From the NCBI RefSeq assembly GCF_019749255.1, contig NZ_JACWFH010000008.1, forward strand, positions 477,937 through 541,936: a stretch of 64,000 bases of DNA, given 5' to 3'. Below are positions 33,742 through 42,946 of this stretch, piece after piece (position 1 is the first letter of the stretch; each line of letters starts with the position of its first letter). Position numbers and translations under genes: made by a program. The notes beneath the pieces were generated by a model that was given only the letters and a program-made list of their open reading frames with translations, did no database searches and had not been told where the DNA came from. The DNA comes from Mesobacillus maritimus. Its GTDB lineage: Bacteria > Bacillota > Bacilli > Bacillales > Cytobacillaceae.

Positions 33742-33770
33742 TGTAAAAAAAATCTAATTATGATATGATG
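33742..33770 (+). promoter_or_regulatory. Promoter for ydjO
   Basis: TTGTAA and TATGAT, 17 bases apart, fit a vegetative sigma-A promoter. The implied transcript start near 33777 gives a 5' leader of about 115 bases, long for so small a gene. Confidence 0.55.
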
Positions 33771-33892
33771 GGAGAAGAGTTGAAAAAGAAAAGGAATTCA
33801 TTTATTATAAAAAGTTAGCTTATTGAGCTTTTTATTATAAATGTTTTTTTATTCATGCTTTGGACTAAAATTGGAAATGGAGCGTGAGGGAA

Positions 33893-34099
33893 ATGGCATT
33901 TGGAAGAAAACCTCCTGAAGAGATTGTCACTGCGGAAACGAAGATATGGGTATGTACTTCAGACCAGTGTAATTGTTGGGTTCGGGATAATTTTAAGAGC
34001 AGTGCAGTTCCAACATGCCCAATTTGCAAAAGTGCAATGGAACAAACGACAAAAGAGTTGGAAGTCGTGAATAACCATAGTTTTAATGTAACGGGCTGA
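33893..34099 (+). CDS. ydjO: YdjO family cold-inducible zinc-ribbon protein
   Basis: A 68-residue cytosolic protein with CTSDQCNCWVRDNF and CPICKSAMEQTTKEL, the Cys pairs of a zinc ribbon. It matches my memory of B. subtilis YdjO (ETEIWxCTxxxCNxWMRDNF). YdjO is annotated as cold induced; the biochemical role is unknown. The ATG at 33893 directly follows GTGAGGGAA. The long leader may matter for cold expression. Confidence 0.85.
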   Translation: MAFGRKPPEEIVTAETKIWVCTSDQCNCWVRDNFKSSAVPTCPICKSAMEQTTKELEVVNNHSFNVTG

Positions 34100-34110
34100 G
34101 TATAACATGA

Positions 34111-34146
34111 AAAAACAGTTAGCAAATGGATGCTAGCTGTTTTTTA
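34111..34146 (+). terminator. Terminator of ydjO
   Basis: AAAAACAGTTAGCA/TGCTAGCTGTTTTT with a 6-base loop. Confidence 0.88.
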
Positions 34147-34634
34147 TGCTTATTTAGATAAAATGAGACTTTTGGGGAATAGAATAGGAATGATCTATTT
34201 CAATATGGTAACAAGTATTTTGGGCGTTACTACTAGAAGTCCAAGTTTTGCTGGTGATGTAGGTGGAACATTGTACTTGACCTAAAAAGAATGTAAATTA
34301 AAGGGCCAAGAGAATTTGGTCCTTTTTTTGCCTAAAACTTTGTTAAAGAATATCTTGATTCTTCAACGGGTAAATTCGAGCGACTGCCCCACGGTAGTAA
34401 AGGACCTGGGGGAATTATAAAATCATGTTTAACAAAGTTTTTGTCTAAATTTTGATTCATCTTTCTAGTATATAAAATTTGTATTTATTGAGGTATAATG
34501 GTTATTGTCAAAATGCAATGATTTAATTTATTCTCTCTAATCCAATTTTATATTGGTAGAAAAGAGTTGAAGAAGTTGCATCTACGTATTACTATTTTAT
34601 TCTATAGATTTAATGTTGAAAGTGAGTGTTAAAG
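34147..34634. other. Intergenic gap containing a short peptide frame and a terminator
   Basis: About 490 bases. At 34205-34285 an ATG frame of 26 codons (MVTSILGVTTRSPSFAGDVG, then GTLYLT) ends just before a terminator. It has no ribosome site at normal spacing, so a small RNA or a gene relic is as likely as a peptide. The remainder shows nothing recognisable. Confidence 0.35.
34302..34330 (+). terminator. Orphan terminator
   Basis: AGGGCCAA pairs with TTTGGTCCT, loop GAGAA, then seven T. No annotated gene ends upstream after the ydjO terminator, which suggests a short transcript in this gap. Confidence 0.72.
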
Positions 34635-35354
34635 ATGGGACGTAAATGGAATAATATTAAAGACAAAAAAGCGTCAAAAGATGCAAACACAAGTCGTATT
34701 TACGCAAAGTTCGGGCGTGAAATCTATGTGGCAGCAAAGCAAGGCGAACCAGATCCGGAAGCAAATCAAGCTCTAAAAGTCGTCCTTGAGCGTGCAAAAA
34801 CATATAATGTCCCTAAAGCAATCATTGACCGTGCGATTGATAAGGCTAAAGGCGGCGATGATGAATCTTATGACGAACTACGTTATGAAGGTTTTGGGCC
34901 AAATGGGTCTATGGTCATTGTTGATGCATTAACAAATAATGTAAATCGTACTGCCTCTGAGGTACGTGCAGCGTTTGGTAAAAATGGTGGGAATATGGGT
35001 GTGAGCGGCTCCGTTTCTTATATGTTTGATACAACAGCTGTTTTCGGTGTTGAAGGAAAAACAGCAGATGAAGTATTGGAATTGTTAATGGAAGCTGACA
35101 TAGAAGTAAGAGACATCCTTGAGGAAGAGGAAGCAGTCATTATTTATGCTGAACCAGACCAATTTCACGCTGTTCAAGAAGCGTTTAAAAACGTAGGCGT
35201 GACTGAATTTACTGTTGCAGAACTAACCATGCTTGCACAAAATGAAGTAGAATTACCAGAAGACGCTCAAGCACAATTTGAAAAAATGATTGATGCATTA
35301 GAAGATTTAGAAGATGTTCGTCAAGTGTATCATAATGTTGATTTAGGTGAATAA
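34635..35354 (+). CDS. yeeI: YebC/PmpR-family protein YeeI
   Basis: A 239-residue protein of the YebC family, which includes transcription regulators and, as more recently reported, factors that help ribosomes at proline stretches. [20 protein letters not shown], the acidic [20 protein letters not shown] core and the [20 protein letters not shown] end are typical. The opening [11 protein letters not shown] marks the YeeI type rather than the YrbC type (AGHSKWxNI). ATG 34635 is the conserved start; the ribosome site is weak. Confidence 0.9.
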   Translation: MGRKWNNIKDKKASKDANTSRIYAKFGREIYVAAKQGEPDPEANQALKVVLERAKTYNVPKAIIDRAIDKAKGGDDESYDELRYEGFGPNGSMVIVDALTNNVNRTASEVRAAFGKNGGNMGVSGSVSYMFDTTAVFGVEGKTADEVLELLMEADIEVRDILEEEEAVIIYAEPDQFHAVQEAFKNVGVTEFTVAELTMLAQNEVELPEDAQAQFEKMIDALEDLEDVRQVYHNVDLGE

Positions 35355-35360
35355 AACTCG

Positions 35361-35398
35361 GGGCAGATCTTGGTTCGCTTAGATTTGCCCTATTGTCA
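35361..35398 (+). terminator. Weak terminator after yeeI
   Basis: GGGCA-ATC...GAT-TGCCC stem, then TATTGTC. The T run is poor. Confidence 0.45.
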
Positions 35399-35489
35399 TT
35401 TGATGACTACACGAATACATAATAAATGTCTAACTTGGATTTATTTATAAGTAAATGTACAATCATATACATGTATGTTTTTTCATTAA

Positions 35490-36260
<771 letters not shown>

Positions 36261-36283
36261 ATCAAAGACCTTGGGTCAAAAGA

Positions 36284-36334
36284 AGCTAAAAAAATGACGT
36301 GTGAGTATGACACACGTCATTTTTCATTTTAGCT
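36284..36334 (+). terminator. Terminator of the methionine aminopeptidase gene
   Basis: AAAAATGACGTGTG/CACACGTCATTTTT within an outer AGCTAAAA...TTTTAGCT pairing. Confidence 0.85.
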
Positions 36335-36358
36335 ATCAGTGAAAATGAACTACATTGC

Positions 36359-36583
36359 ATGGAGGTATTAAAAATCAAACATATAAAACAGATACAAGGG
36401 AAAAGCTTAAGAATGGTTCTATCTTCATTAATCGTTGTGGTCGGTCTTGTAGTAATCTCTCAGATTTATTTTAGTTACGTTGAAGTTAGAGATTTGACTA
36501 ATAATTGTTATGACAACGGTGGACTACCAAATATTGTAAAATCAGGGTTGGAAATAGAGTCCTTTGATTGTGAAATAGACTAA
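36359..36583 (+). CDS. Small single-pass membrane protein
   Basis: A protein of 69 to 74 residues with one membrane segment (VLSSLIVVVGLVVISQIYFS, near residues 20-39) and a short outward tail with two cysteines (NNCYDNGGLPN and ESFDCEID) that could form a disulfide. I do not recognise the family. The start is unusual: the only good ribosome site, GGAGG at 36361-36365, overlaps the ATG at 36359 and is ideally placed for the ATC at 36374. No terminator is evident before the convergent hydrolase gene. Confidence 0.6.
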   Translation: MEVLKIKHIKQIQGKSLRMVLSSLIVVVGLVVISQIYFSYVEVRDLTNNCYDNGGLPNIVKSGLEIESFDCEID

Positions 36584-36643
36584 CCTTCTATCAATAAAAT
36601 GATTTGGCGAGTGGTAGTTTGGTAGTATAAATGGGAGTTTCAA

Positions 36644-37297
36644 TCACTTGCCCCAATCAAAGTCTAATACTCGTAGAAAAGCCTTTGCTATTACCATATG
36701 TCCTGTAGCATTTGGATGAACGCGGTCCCAAGCCAGTGCTGCAGGATAATATGTATTTAAAATTTGGTTAAGGGCGGCTTGAGTGTCAACAAATAGACAA
36801 TCTGTCTCATCAGCAATCTTTTTAACAACTTCTCCATATTGGTCCATTGTTCTCCGCATTGCGTCCTGCTCATTTCTTTCAAGGTAAAAAGGAGTCATCA
36901 AGATGAGACCTTTCACTTGAGGCCTGGTCTCCTTAATTAGTTTTCTTAATGTTTCTTCATATTCGTCGATGTACACATGATATTCTTTTATTAATGGGGC
37001 GTCATATTGTCGCCAAACATCATTGATGCCAATCATCACTGATAGCCAATCCGGATTTTGATCTATCACGTCTTCTTGCCATCTAGCTTCTAGATTGCGA
37101 ACGGTGTTTCCGTTTACTCCTTTATTAACCGTTCGAATTCCAAGTTCAGGATAACCGGTCTGTAGAAGGGCATCAACAAAAGCAACATAGCCTTTTCCTA
37201 GTGCCCCGTTACCTCCTTCTCTCACTTCTTTATTTCGCTCTGCGTCCGTAATTGAATCTCCAATAAATAATAATTTTTGTCCTTGATCTAGTTTCAC
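36644..37297 (-). CDS. SGNH/GDSL-type hydrolase
   Basis: A cytosolic esterase-like protein of about 217 residues. Block I is KLLFIGDSITDAERN (nucleophile Ser), block II NKGVNGNTVRNLEARW, block III MIGINDVWRQY and block V WDRVHPNATGHMVIAKAF (catalytic Asp and His), so all four S-G-N-H residues are present. The natural ester is unknown; carbohydrate acetyl esters are common in the group. GTG 37297 is preferred because GGAAGG lies 9 bases ahead, whereas ATG 37306 directly abuts it. It is followed upstream by a polysaccharide deacetylase gene on the same strand. Confidence 0.85.
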   Translation of the reverse strand: MKLDQGQKLLFIGDSITDAERNKEVREGGNGALGKGYVAFVDALLQTGYPELGIRTVNKGVNGNTVRNLEARWQEDVIDQNPDWLSVMIGINDVWRQYDAPLIKEYHVYIDEYEETLRKLIKETRPQVKGLILMTPFYLERNEQDAMRRTMDQYGEVVKKIADETDCLFVDTQAALNQILNTYYPAALAWDRVHPNATGHMVIAKAFLRVLDFDWGK

Positions 37298-37355
37298 GCT
37301 TCTCATCCTTCCGTTATAGGAATCATTTTTCACATTTTAATTTTAAGGATGCTAC

Positions 37356-37979
37356 TTATTTGTTTTTTAAGCTTATTAATTCGCTAACCGTGACAAGTTG
37401 ATACCCTTGTGATGTTAGTTCAGTGGCAAGAAAGCGAACCGCTTCAATTGTTTGCGAACGATCTCCGAAGCCATCATGAAATAAGAAAATGCTTCCATTT
37501 CTGACCTGGTTTCTAGTTTTTGTTACAATATGATCGACACCGGGCATTTCCCAATCGGTTGCTTCAAAATTAACACCACTAATCATATGGTAATCTAGTT
37601 TTTTCACCATTGAAACGGTTTCATTATTATAATCAATAAAAGGGGGACGAAAGGTTTTGGGTTTCGTTCCTGTGAGTTCCTTTATGATCTTATCGGTTGT
37701 GAGTATTTCTTCCGCACACTCTGTTGAACTTAGCTCAGTTAATTTTGGGTGAGAGTAGGTATGATTTCCAATCTCATGCATTTGCTCCGTTACTTGTGAG
37801 ACAAGCTCGGGGTGGTTTAACATATGCTTGCCAATCATAAAAAAAGTGGCCCTTCCAGAAACCTCTTTGAATATTTCGAGTACCTGAGGAGTATAAATTG
37901 GATTTGGGCCATCGTCAAAGGTGAACGCAACTGCTTTATGATTCGTTTGGATCTCAGAAATGATTGATGTATCACTCAA
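37356..37979 (-). CDS. Polysaccharide deacetylase (NodB domain)
   Basis: A 207-residue carbohydrate esterase family 4 enzyme without a signal peptide. Metal and catalytic motifs are FTFDDGPNPIY, IGNHTYSHPKLTELSS (H-x-x-x-H), KTFRPPFIDYNNET and the C-terminal FLFHDGFGD. It removes acetyl groups from an amino sugar polymer. The start is TTG with GGGAG about 9 bases ahead. It lies 58 bases upstream of the SGNH hydrolase, so the pair may act on one acetylated glycan; this is inference. Confidence 0.88.
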   Translation of the reverse strand: MSDTSIISEIQTNHKAVAFTFDDGPNPIYTPQVLEIFKEVSGRATFFMIGKHMLNHPELVSQVTEQMHEIGNHTYSHPKLTELSSTECAEEILTTDKIIKELTGTKPKTFRPPFIDYNNETVSMVKKLDYHMISGVNFEATDWEMPGVDHIVTKTRNQVRNGSIFLFHDGFGDRSQTIEAVRFLATELTSQGYQLVTVSELISLKNK

Positions 37980-38015
37980 ATGATTTATCTCCCAACTAAG
38001 AAAAAGATATCTATG

Positions 38016-38630
38016 TTATTTCGTACAAACAGCAATCCCAAACGGATAATGTATATTTGCTCTGCCAGGCTCTACTAGGACCCCTTTTTGAAAGTAAAAT
38101 TCCTTTTCTTTATAGCGGTTAAAAAGTCCATGGAATTCTTCTTTTGTTAGTTGATGAACATGAAAGGGCTCCCTAGTAGGTTTCCCTCTTCCTTGGCCAA
38201 AGGGAGTGGAAATGACAAGTTTCCCTCCTGGCTTTAGCATTTCGTATATATTATTCATGAACTGCTCTTCGTCTGCTACATGTTCTAGTGTCTCGAAGCT
38301 GATGATTAAATCGAATGGTGCGTATTTTTTAGGGAGTTCTGGGTCAAGCACATCACCTTGTTGGAACGTAACTAGTGGGTGATAATATGTACCTCGTGCA
38401 TAGGAGATTACTTTTGCATCAATATCAATAGCAACAACCTCTTCAATTTCTTTTTTTGCTGCTTTGGCAATAATGTTACTCCCAAACCCACTTCCACATG
38501 CAAAGTCAAGTACACGTCCTTTTGCATAAGGAATAGCAAAGTGATAACGAGCGATATGCTCTAATAACATCCCATTCATCGGTTGCATGAATTCTGGAAT
38601 GATTCGTTCTCCTGTATATTCAATCATCAT
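38016..38630 (-). CDS. Class I SAM-dependent methyltransferase
   Basis: A 204-residue cytosolic methyltransferase. Motif I is VLDFACGSGFGSNIIA (about 40-55), then AIDIDAKVISYARGTY, motif IV FDLIISFETLEHVADEEQFM and the GGKLVISTPFGQGRGKP post-motif. The opening YTGERIIPEFMQPMNGMLLE is characteristic of a group often found near sugar or peptide biosynthesis genes. The substrate is unknown. AAAGGA precedes two adjacent ATG codons. It is divergent from helD. Confidence 0.85.
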   Translation of the reverse strand: MMIEYTGERIIPEFMQPMNGMLLEHIARYHFAIPYAKGRVLDFACGSGFGSNIIAKAAKKEIEEVVAIDIDAKVISYARGTYYHPLVTFQQGDVLDPELPKKYAPFDLIISFETLEHVADEEQFMNNIYEMLKPGGKLVISTPFGQGRGKPTREPFHVHQLTKEEFHGLFNRYKEKEFYFQKGVLVEPGRANIHYPFGIAVCTK

Positions 38631-38825
38631 ATTTTTCCTTTCTAGCTTAACTTCCTTCTATCATATCAAAATTCAATTTCGGTTTGTAGTGATCGAGGAA
38701 GGAAATTGCCGCTACAAAAGTGCTATGCTATATTAAATAATGACCTCCTGAACCACGATAAACCTCATATTTATCCTCATACTCTATATCGCATTTCTAT
38801 AATTTACATTAGAAGGGAGATATGC

Positions 38826-41117
38826 ATGTCTAAAGAATTTGAATATGAAAAAAGACGCTTAGCTTACACAAGGGGATATATGGAAATGGTAATCAAGGCA
38901 GCGGAACAAAATCAGGGCGATTTTCAAGAGAATATGAAACAAGCTATGGTTGACCTTGATCATCTTGATAGTAGTTTAAGTTATATCAATATCCTCACAA
39001 ACAGCAAGTTTATTGAAATGGCTTCAACTGAACTCGAGGCATTGAGAAAGCTAAAAAACAAACCCTATTTTGCACGAATCAATTTTAAAAGTGAAGGACA
39101 GAGCTCAGAAGAAATCTTTTATATTGGAAAAACTTCATTATATGAACGTGACACCCAGGAACCAATCATTGTAGATTGGCGTTCGCCAGTGGCAAATATT
39201 TATTATGATGGTCGACTTGGAAAAGTAGAATATGAGTCGAATGAAGGAAGTATTGAAGGGTATCTTTCTTTGAAGAGACAATACAAAATTGAAGAGGGGA
39301 AACTAATTGACTATCAAGACGTCGATTTAACCACAACAGATGAACTCCTTCAAGAGTCTCTATCTGGAAAAGCAGATACCAGGTTAACTGAAATTGTTTC
39401 AACCATTCAAGCAGAGCAAAATAATGTGATTCGTGCCGATTTAAACCGTCCTATCATTGTTCAAGGAGCAGCGGGTAGTGGGAAAACAACAATTGCTTTA
39501 CATCGTTTATCTTACTTTATCTATCACCATGCGGCAAGATTTAAGCCAGAGCAGTTGTTAATTATTGCTCCGAATAATATGTTTATTGGATATATTGCCG
39601 AAGTACTGCCGGAATTAGGTGTAGATAAAATTAGACAAACAACCTATATTGACTATATGAAGCTATGTGTTAGCAAAAAGCTTAAAGTAGTTAAGCCGGA
39701 ACAAAAGCTTATTCATATATTAAATCAAGATATAGAAAATGAAAAAATGGTGAAGTGGCTATCCAGATTCAAAGGTTCTTTAAAATATAAAACACTTCTT
39801 GACCGTTATTTAAAAGATATTAGGGATGAACTTTCGCCAACTGAAGATTTTGTGCTTGAAAGATACAGGCTAACGAGTGGGAAAAAACTCCGAAAACTAT
39901 TTTTAAAGGATTATCACTATCTTCCTTACTATAAACGCTTAGACAAAATAAAAGAAATTATGAAAACTGATGTAAGGCGGAAGAAAAAACAAATCATTGA
40001 CTCACTTGAAAAAAGGTTCGAGGCCGCCCTTGATCAAGCACTCTATCATATAAAAGATGAACAAAAAAGAAAAGAACGAGTTGTGTATGTGTTGGATTCA
40101 AAAGAAGAGCGATTGAGTACGATTCAAAACGAATCGAAAAGTGCTGTAAAAAAATATATGAACAAATTGCCAAAAGAGACTCTTCTCGATTATTACAAGA
40201 AACTGATTTTTAATGAAGCAAAATTTGAAATTTATGCTAAAGAACTATTGAATAAGGAGCAAGTTGAATTCTTTTTATCATATAATCAAAAGATTTTACA
40301 GAAGAATCAAGTTGAAATTGAAGACCTTGCAGGCTTATTTTATATGCAGCACAAAATCTTTGGGATCGAGAAGGATTTAAAAGCCAAGAATATTGTCATT
40401 GATGAGGCTCAGGATTATAGCAATTTTCAACTCTATGCACTTAAAGTTGGATTAGAAACAGATATGTTCACAATTGTTGGAGATTTGGCCCAAGGAATTC
40501 ACTCCTATCGTGGGTTAAGAAACTGGGAGACTTTAAGAAAGGTAATTTTTCCGCGTGCCAATTTTATGACATTGCAGAAGAGCTATCGGACAACTATTGA
40601 TATTATGGAGGTAGCGAACGATGTGCTAGGTCTAATGAATGAAAACCTCCCAAAAGTTGAGCCAGTCGTCCGCCGCGGAAATAAACCCTTGGTTTATCTT
40701 TATGACAGTAGAAATGAGTTGCAGGAAAGAATTCAAGACACTTTAAAAACGATTGAAAATGACGGGTACCAATCGATTGCAATCATTGGCAAGACAGATA
40801 AGGAGTGCAAGGAACTTTATAAGCTTTTACATAAAAGAATAGAAAGACCGATTCAATTATTACAAGAAAATGAAGCGATAAAAAAGGGGTGCCTCGTCAT
40901 TGTTCCGTCCTATCTCTCGAAAGGGCTCGAGTTTGATGCTGTATTAATTGTGTCCTTGGGTGAAATCTATCGTTCAGAGGAAATTGATATCAAACTCCTT
41001 TACGTGGCAATGACCAGGCCCATGCATCAGTTGTATTTGTTTGCACGAGAAAAGGAAGATGTACTAATGCACGAAGTGGACCGAACAAAATGGACCTGCC
41101 TCTCAGAAGACGTATAA
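38826..41117 (+). CDS. helD: RNA polymerase recycling motor HelD
   Basis: A 763-residue UvrD-like ATPase that pries stalled RNA polymerase from DNA and recycles it. It has a charged coiled N-terminal arm (KEFEYEKRRLAYTRGYMEMV), Walker A GAAGSGKTTIALHRL near residue 213, a long insert rich in Lys/Arg/Glu (about 300-480), Walker B NIVIDEAQDYSNFQ near 521, and the late motifs LQKSYRTTIDIMEVA, SYLSKGLEFDAVLIVS and LLYVAMTRPMHQLYLFA. ATG 38826 follows AAGGGAGAT; the frame before it has no ribosome site. Length is close to B. subtilis HelD. Confidence 0.92.
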   Translation: MSKEFEYEKRRLAYTRGYMEMVIKAAEQNQGDFQENMKQAMVDLDHLDSSLSYINILTNSKFIEMASTELEALRKLKNKPYFARINFKSEGQSSEEIFYIGKTSLYERDTQEPIIVDWRSPVANIYYDGRLGKVEYESNEGSIEGYLSLKRQYKIEEGKLIDYQDVDLTTTDELLQESLSGKADTRLTEIVSTIQAEQNNVIRADLNRPIIVQGAAGSGKTTIALHRLSYFIYHHAARFKPEQLLIIAPNNMFIGYIAEVLPELGVDKIRQTTYIDYMKLCVSKKLKVVKPEQKLIHILNQDIENEKMVKWLSRFKGSLKYKTLLDRYLKDIRDELSPTEDFVLERYRLTSGKKLRKLFLKDYHYLPYYKRLDKIKEIMKTDVRRKKKQIIDSLEKRFEAALDQALYHIKDEQKRKERVVYVLDSKEERLSTIQNESKSAVKKYMNKLPKETLLDYYKKLIFNEAKFEIYAKELLNKEQVEFFLSYNQKILQKNQVEIEDLAGLFYMQHKIFGIEKDLKAKNIVIDEAQDYSNFQLYALKVGLETDMFTIVGDLAQGIHSYRGLRNWETLRKVIFPRANFMTLQKSYRTTIDIMEVANDVLGLMNENLPKVEPVVRRGNKPLVYLYDSRNELQERIQDTLKTIENDGYQSIAIIGKTDKECKELYKLLHKRIERPIQLLQENEAIKKGCLVIVPSYLSKGLEFDAVLIVSLGEIYRSEEIDIKLLYVAMTRPMHQLYLFAREKEDVLMHEVDRTKWTCLSEDV

Positions 41118-41122
41118 TCTTA

Positions 41123-41158
41123 AAAAATAAAACCAGCTCAATAACTGGTTTTATTTTA
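41123..41158. terminator. Bidirectional terminator after helD
   Basis: AAAATAAAACCAG/CTGGTTTTATTTT with an 8-base loop. Confidence 0.85.
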
Positions 41159-41175
41159 TATATATATAGAAGAAA

Positions 41176-42282
41176 CTAAGCTTGTTTATGATTAGACCGC
41201 AATCTTGCTGGGACACGTATTCTGGCTCCCCGTTTTTCTCTTTGTTCTTGAAGTTTATGTATTTTGCTTAGTTCCTCAGTTAATTCATGAATAGAAAGCA
41301 ACTCATATAAAATAACCATCTCTGGTGAAAAATGGTGTGATTGTCCTTTGTTCATACTATTCGTTTCAATAAAAGATTTTTGGTCTGTAAACCATCCGGT
41401 AATTTCTAAGATTAATGATTGATGTTCATTTCGAATGGCAAAATTGGGATCGTAATAAATGGCTCTAAGTGAGTGAATGGTTTTTAAGATTAACGTGTTT
41501 TTTGTTTCTCCCAATGTAAAATGGTTAGTTGGAAGATAAATTAAGTTTCCTATATGATAGGTGATTTGACGTAAGATATTTAATTTTTTATATTCATAGT
41601 GAAAATGGCCAACATCCACTTTCTTGACTTTATGATATCTCCATTCATCTTTTTGGAAGGAACAAAGCCTTTCTGTTTTCTCAATTTCTTTTATTAAGTT
41701 ATAGAATGTTTTTCTGATTTCTTTTTCGCTAGCTTGTATATGACATAGTTCATTTCCAATGATATTCAAAATATCTCCAGCTCTCATATAAAGAGTATGA
41801 GTTGCTCTGGCAATGGACTCTGAGTATTTCGGTGGCAAAACGAAAAGGTTGACTAGGGAAGAAACAATTAAGCCTGTACTAGTTGTCCCAAGTCTAATAA
41901 AAAAGGAAGACAAGTAATCATCATGAACGGTCGAAATCATCGCTATCCCCGTTAGGGTTGCAACTAATATACCGTCATGTAATTTTAGCTTATTACAAAC
42001 AATGATTGTCGCTAAAGCAACGAATGTATAGGAAATGGGACTATCCCCAAATACAAAGGTTGCTAGTACGGAAAAACCTGCTCCAATGGCAGAAGCCGGG
42101 AAGCGTACAAAGGCTTTCTTAATAGAATCTGCTGCTGTAGGCTCAATTGTCACGATGGCTGTAATAACGGCAAACATGGCAGGCCAATTTAACAGGTGAC
42201 AGATTAGTGCTGTAACAAAGACAGCAATGCCCGTTTTAACAATCCTACCACCAATAAATCTGTATTTTTTTGGAATCTTCAT
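41176..42282 (-). CDS. Aromatic acid exporter family (YgaE/FUSC-like) membrane protein
   Basis: A protein of about 368 residues with four to six membrane segments in the first 160 residues (IVKTGIAVFVTALICHLLNW, AMFAVITAIVTIEP and others), followed by a long cytosolic helical domain (about 165-368). The VTIEPTAADSIKKAFVRFPA and KLHDGILVATLTGIAMIST stretches match the Bacillus ArAE_1/YgaE-type proteins. The transported compound is unknown. ATG 42282 follows AAAAGGA; the longer start at 42300 has no site. Confidence 0.8.
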   Translation of the reverse strand: MKIPKKYRFIGGRIVKTGIAVFVTALICHLLNWPAMFAVITAIVTIEPTAADSIKKAFVRFPASAIGAGFSVLATFVFGDSPISYTFVALATIIVCNKLKLHDGILVATLTGIAMISTVHDDYLSSFFIRLGTTSTGLIVSSLVNLFVLPPKYSESIARATHTLYMRAGDILNIIGNELCHIQASEKEIRKTFYNLIKEIEKTERLCSFQKDEWRYHKVKKVDVGHFHYEYKKLNILRQITYHIGNLIYLPTNHFTLGETKNTLILKTIHSLRAIYYDPNFAIRNEHQSLILEITGWFTDQKSFIETNSMNKGQSHHFSPEMVILYELLSIHELTEELSKIHKLQEQREKRGARIRVPARLRSNHKQA

Positions 42283-42389
42283 AACCGAATCCTTTTCCAT
42301 TATTAGTTACTATCAGTATAGCCCATTTATTATACTAAAAGACAGAAAACATGCCACCGTTCTTATATATCTCTTATTTCCACCCCTAT

Positions 42390-42801
42390 TATCGAGGTGG
42401 TGCACTGAAAGTGGATAGGAGTTTGTGCAGGGCGAATGCCTATGAGCCAAATAGCTATGACGAATGGCTGGACAGCCAAAATAAAAGAAACCCGTGCTAA
42501 AAAAGCGACGGCGATGTTTATGAATGGAATACCTGAGAAGAGAATGACGATTATTCCACCCAACTGGTAACTATTTACCTTGATACCGATGAAGAGCAAC
42601 AAAGCTTATTTGAAAAAACGGCACGTAATATGCAGGGAACAACGAAGAGTCCCATTAAGGCACATCAACAACTGGTAAAAAGTAGCCCCTGCTTATGGTG
42701 AAGGTATTATAAGAGCACTCGGAGTTTCAATTGGTGAAGTCGAAGCGGCAAGTGTGGAAGCAATAAATGTTCCTATGCTTCTCCACATGTGTAACGGTTA
42801 G
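42390..42801 (+). pseudogene. Decayed catalase, C-terminal third only
   Basis: Reading across frames recovers a catalase: YYRGGALKVDRSLCRANAYE and PNSYDEW (compare the usual RxNYEPNS), then GDVYEWNT-stop-EENDDYSTQL (compare VYEWNxREDDDYYSQP), then TDEEQQSLFEKTARNMQGTT, then AYGEGIIRALGVSIGEVEAA, like the PAYGxGVAxALG end. At least two frameshifts, a stop at 42480-42482 and a TGA replacing the expected Arg codon in REND/REED are visible. The haem-binding and catalytic first two thirds are absent, so no enzyme can be made. The ORF on the opposite strand here is only its mirror. Confidence 0.78.
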
Positions 42802-42946
42802 TGCTTATTAGTTGTGATTATGGAGGAGATGTTTTATACTTTTTTTGTATTTCTCTTGTCTCGGAAATTGAAATCGGTTTCTTTTCGTATGAAGATGACA
42901 TTTAGTAATAATCATCACGTAGGTGATTTGGGAGGGAAGGGAAAGA

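Noticed and set aside
42363-42602. Hydrophobic 79-codon frame on the minus strand
   Set aside because: It lies opposite the catalase relic, has no ribosome site and resembles no transporter family well. It is the mirror of decayed coding sequence.
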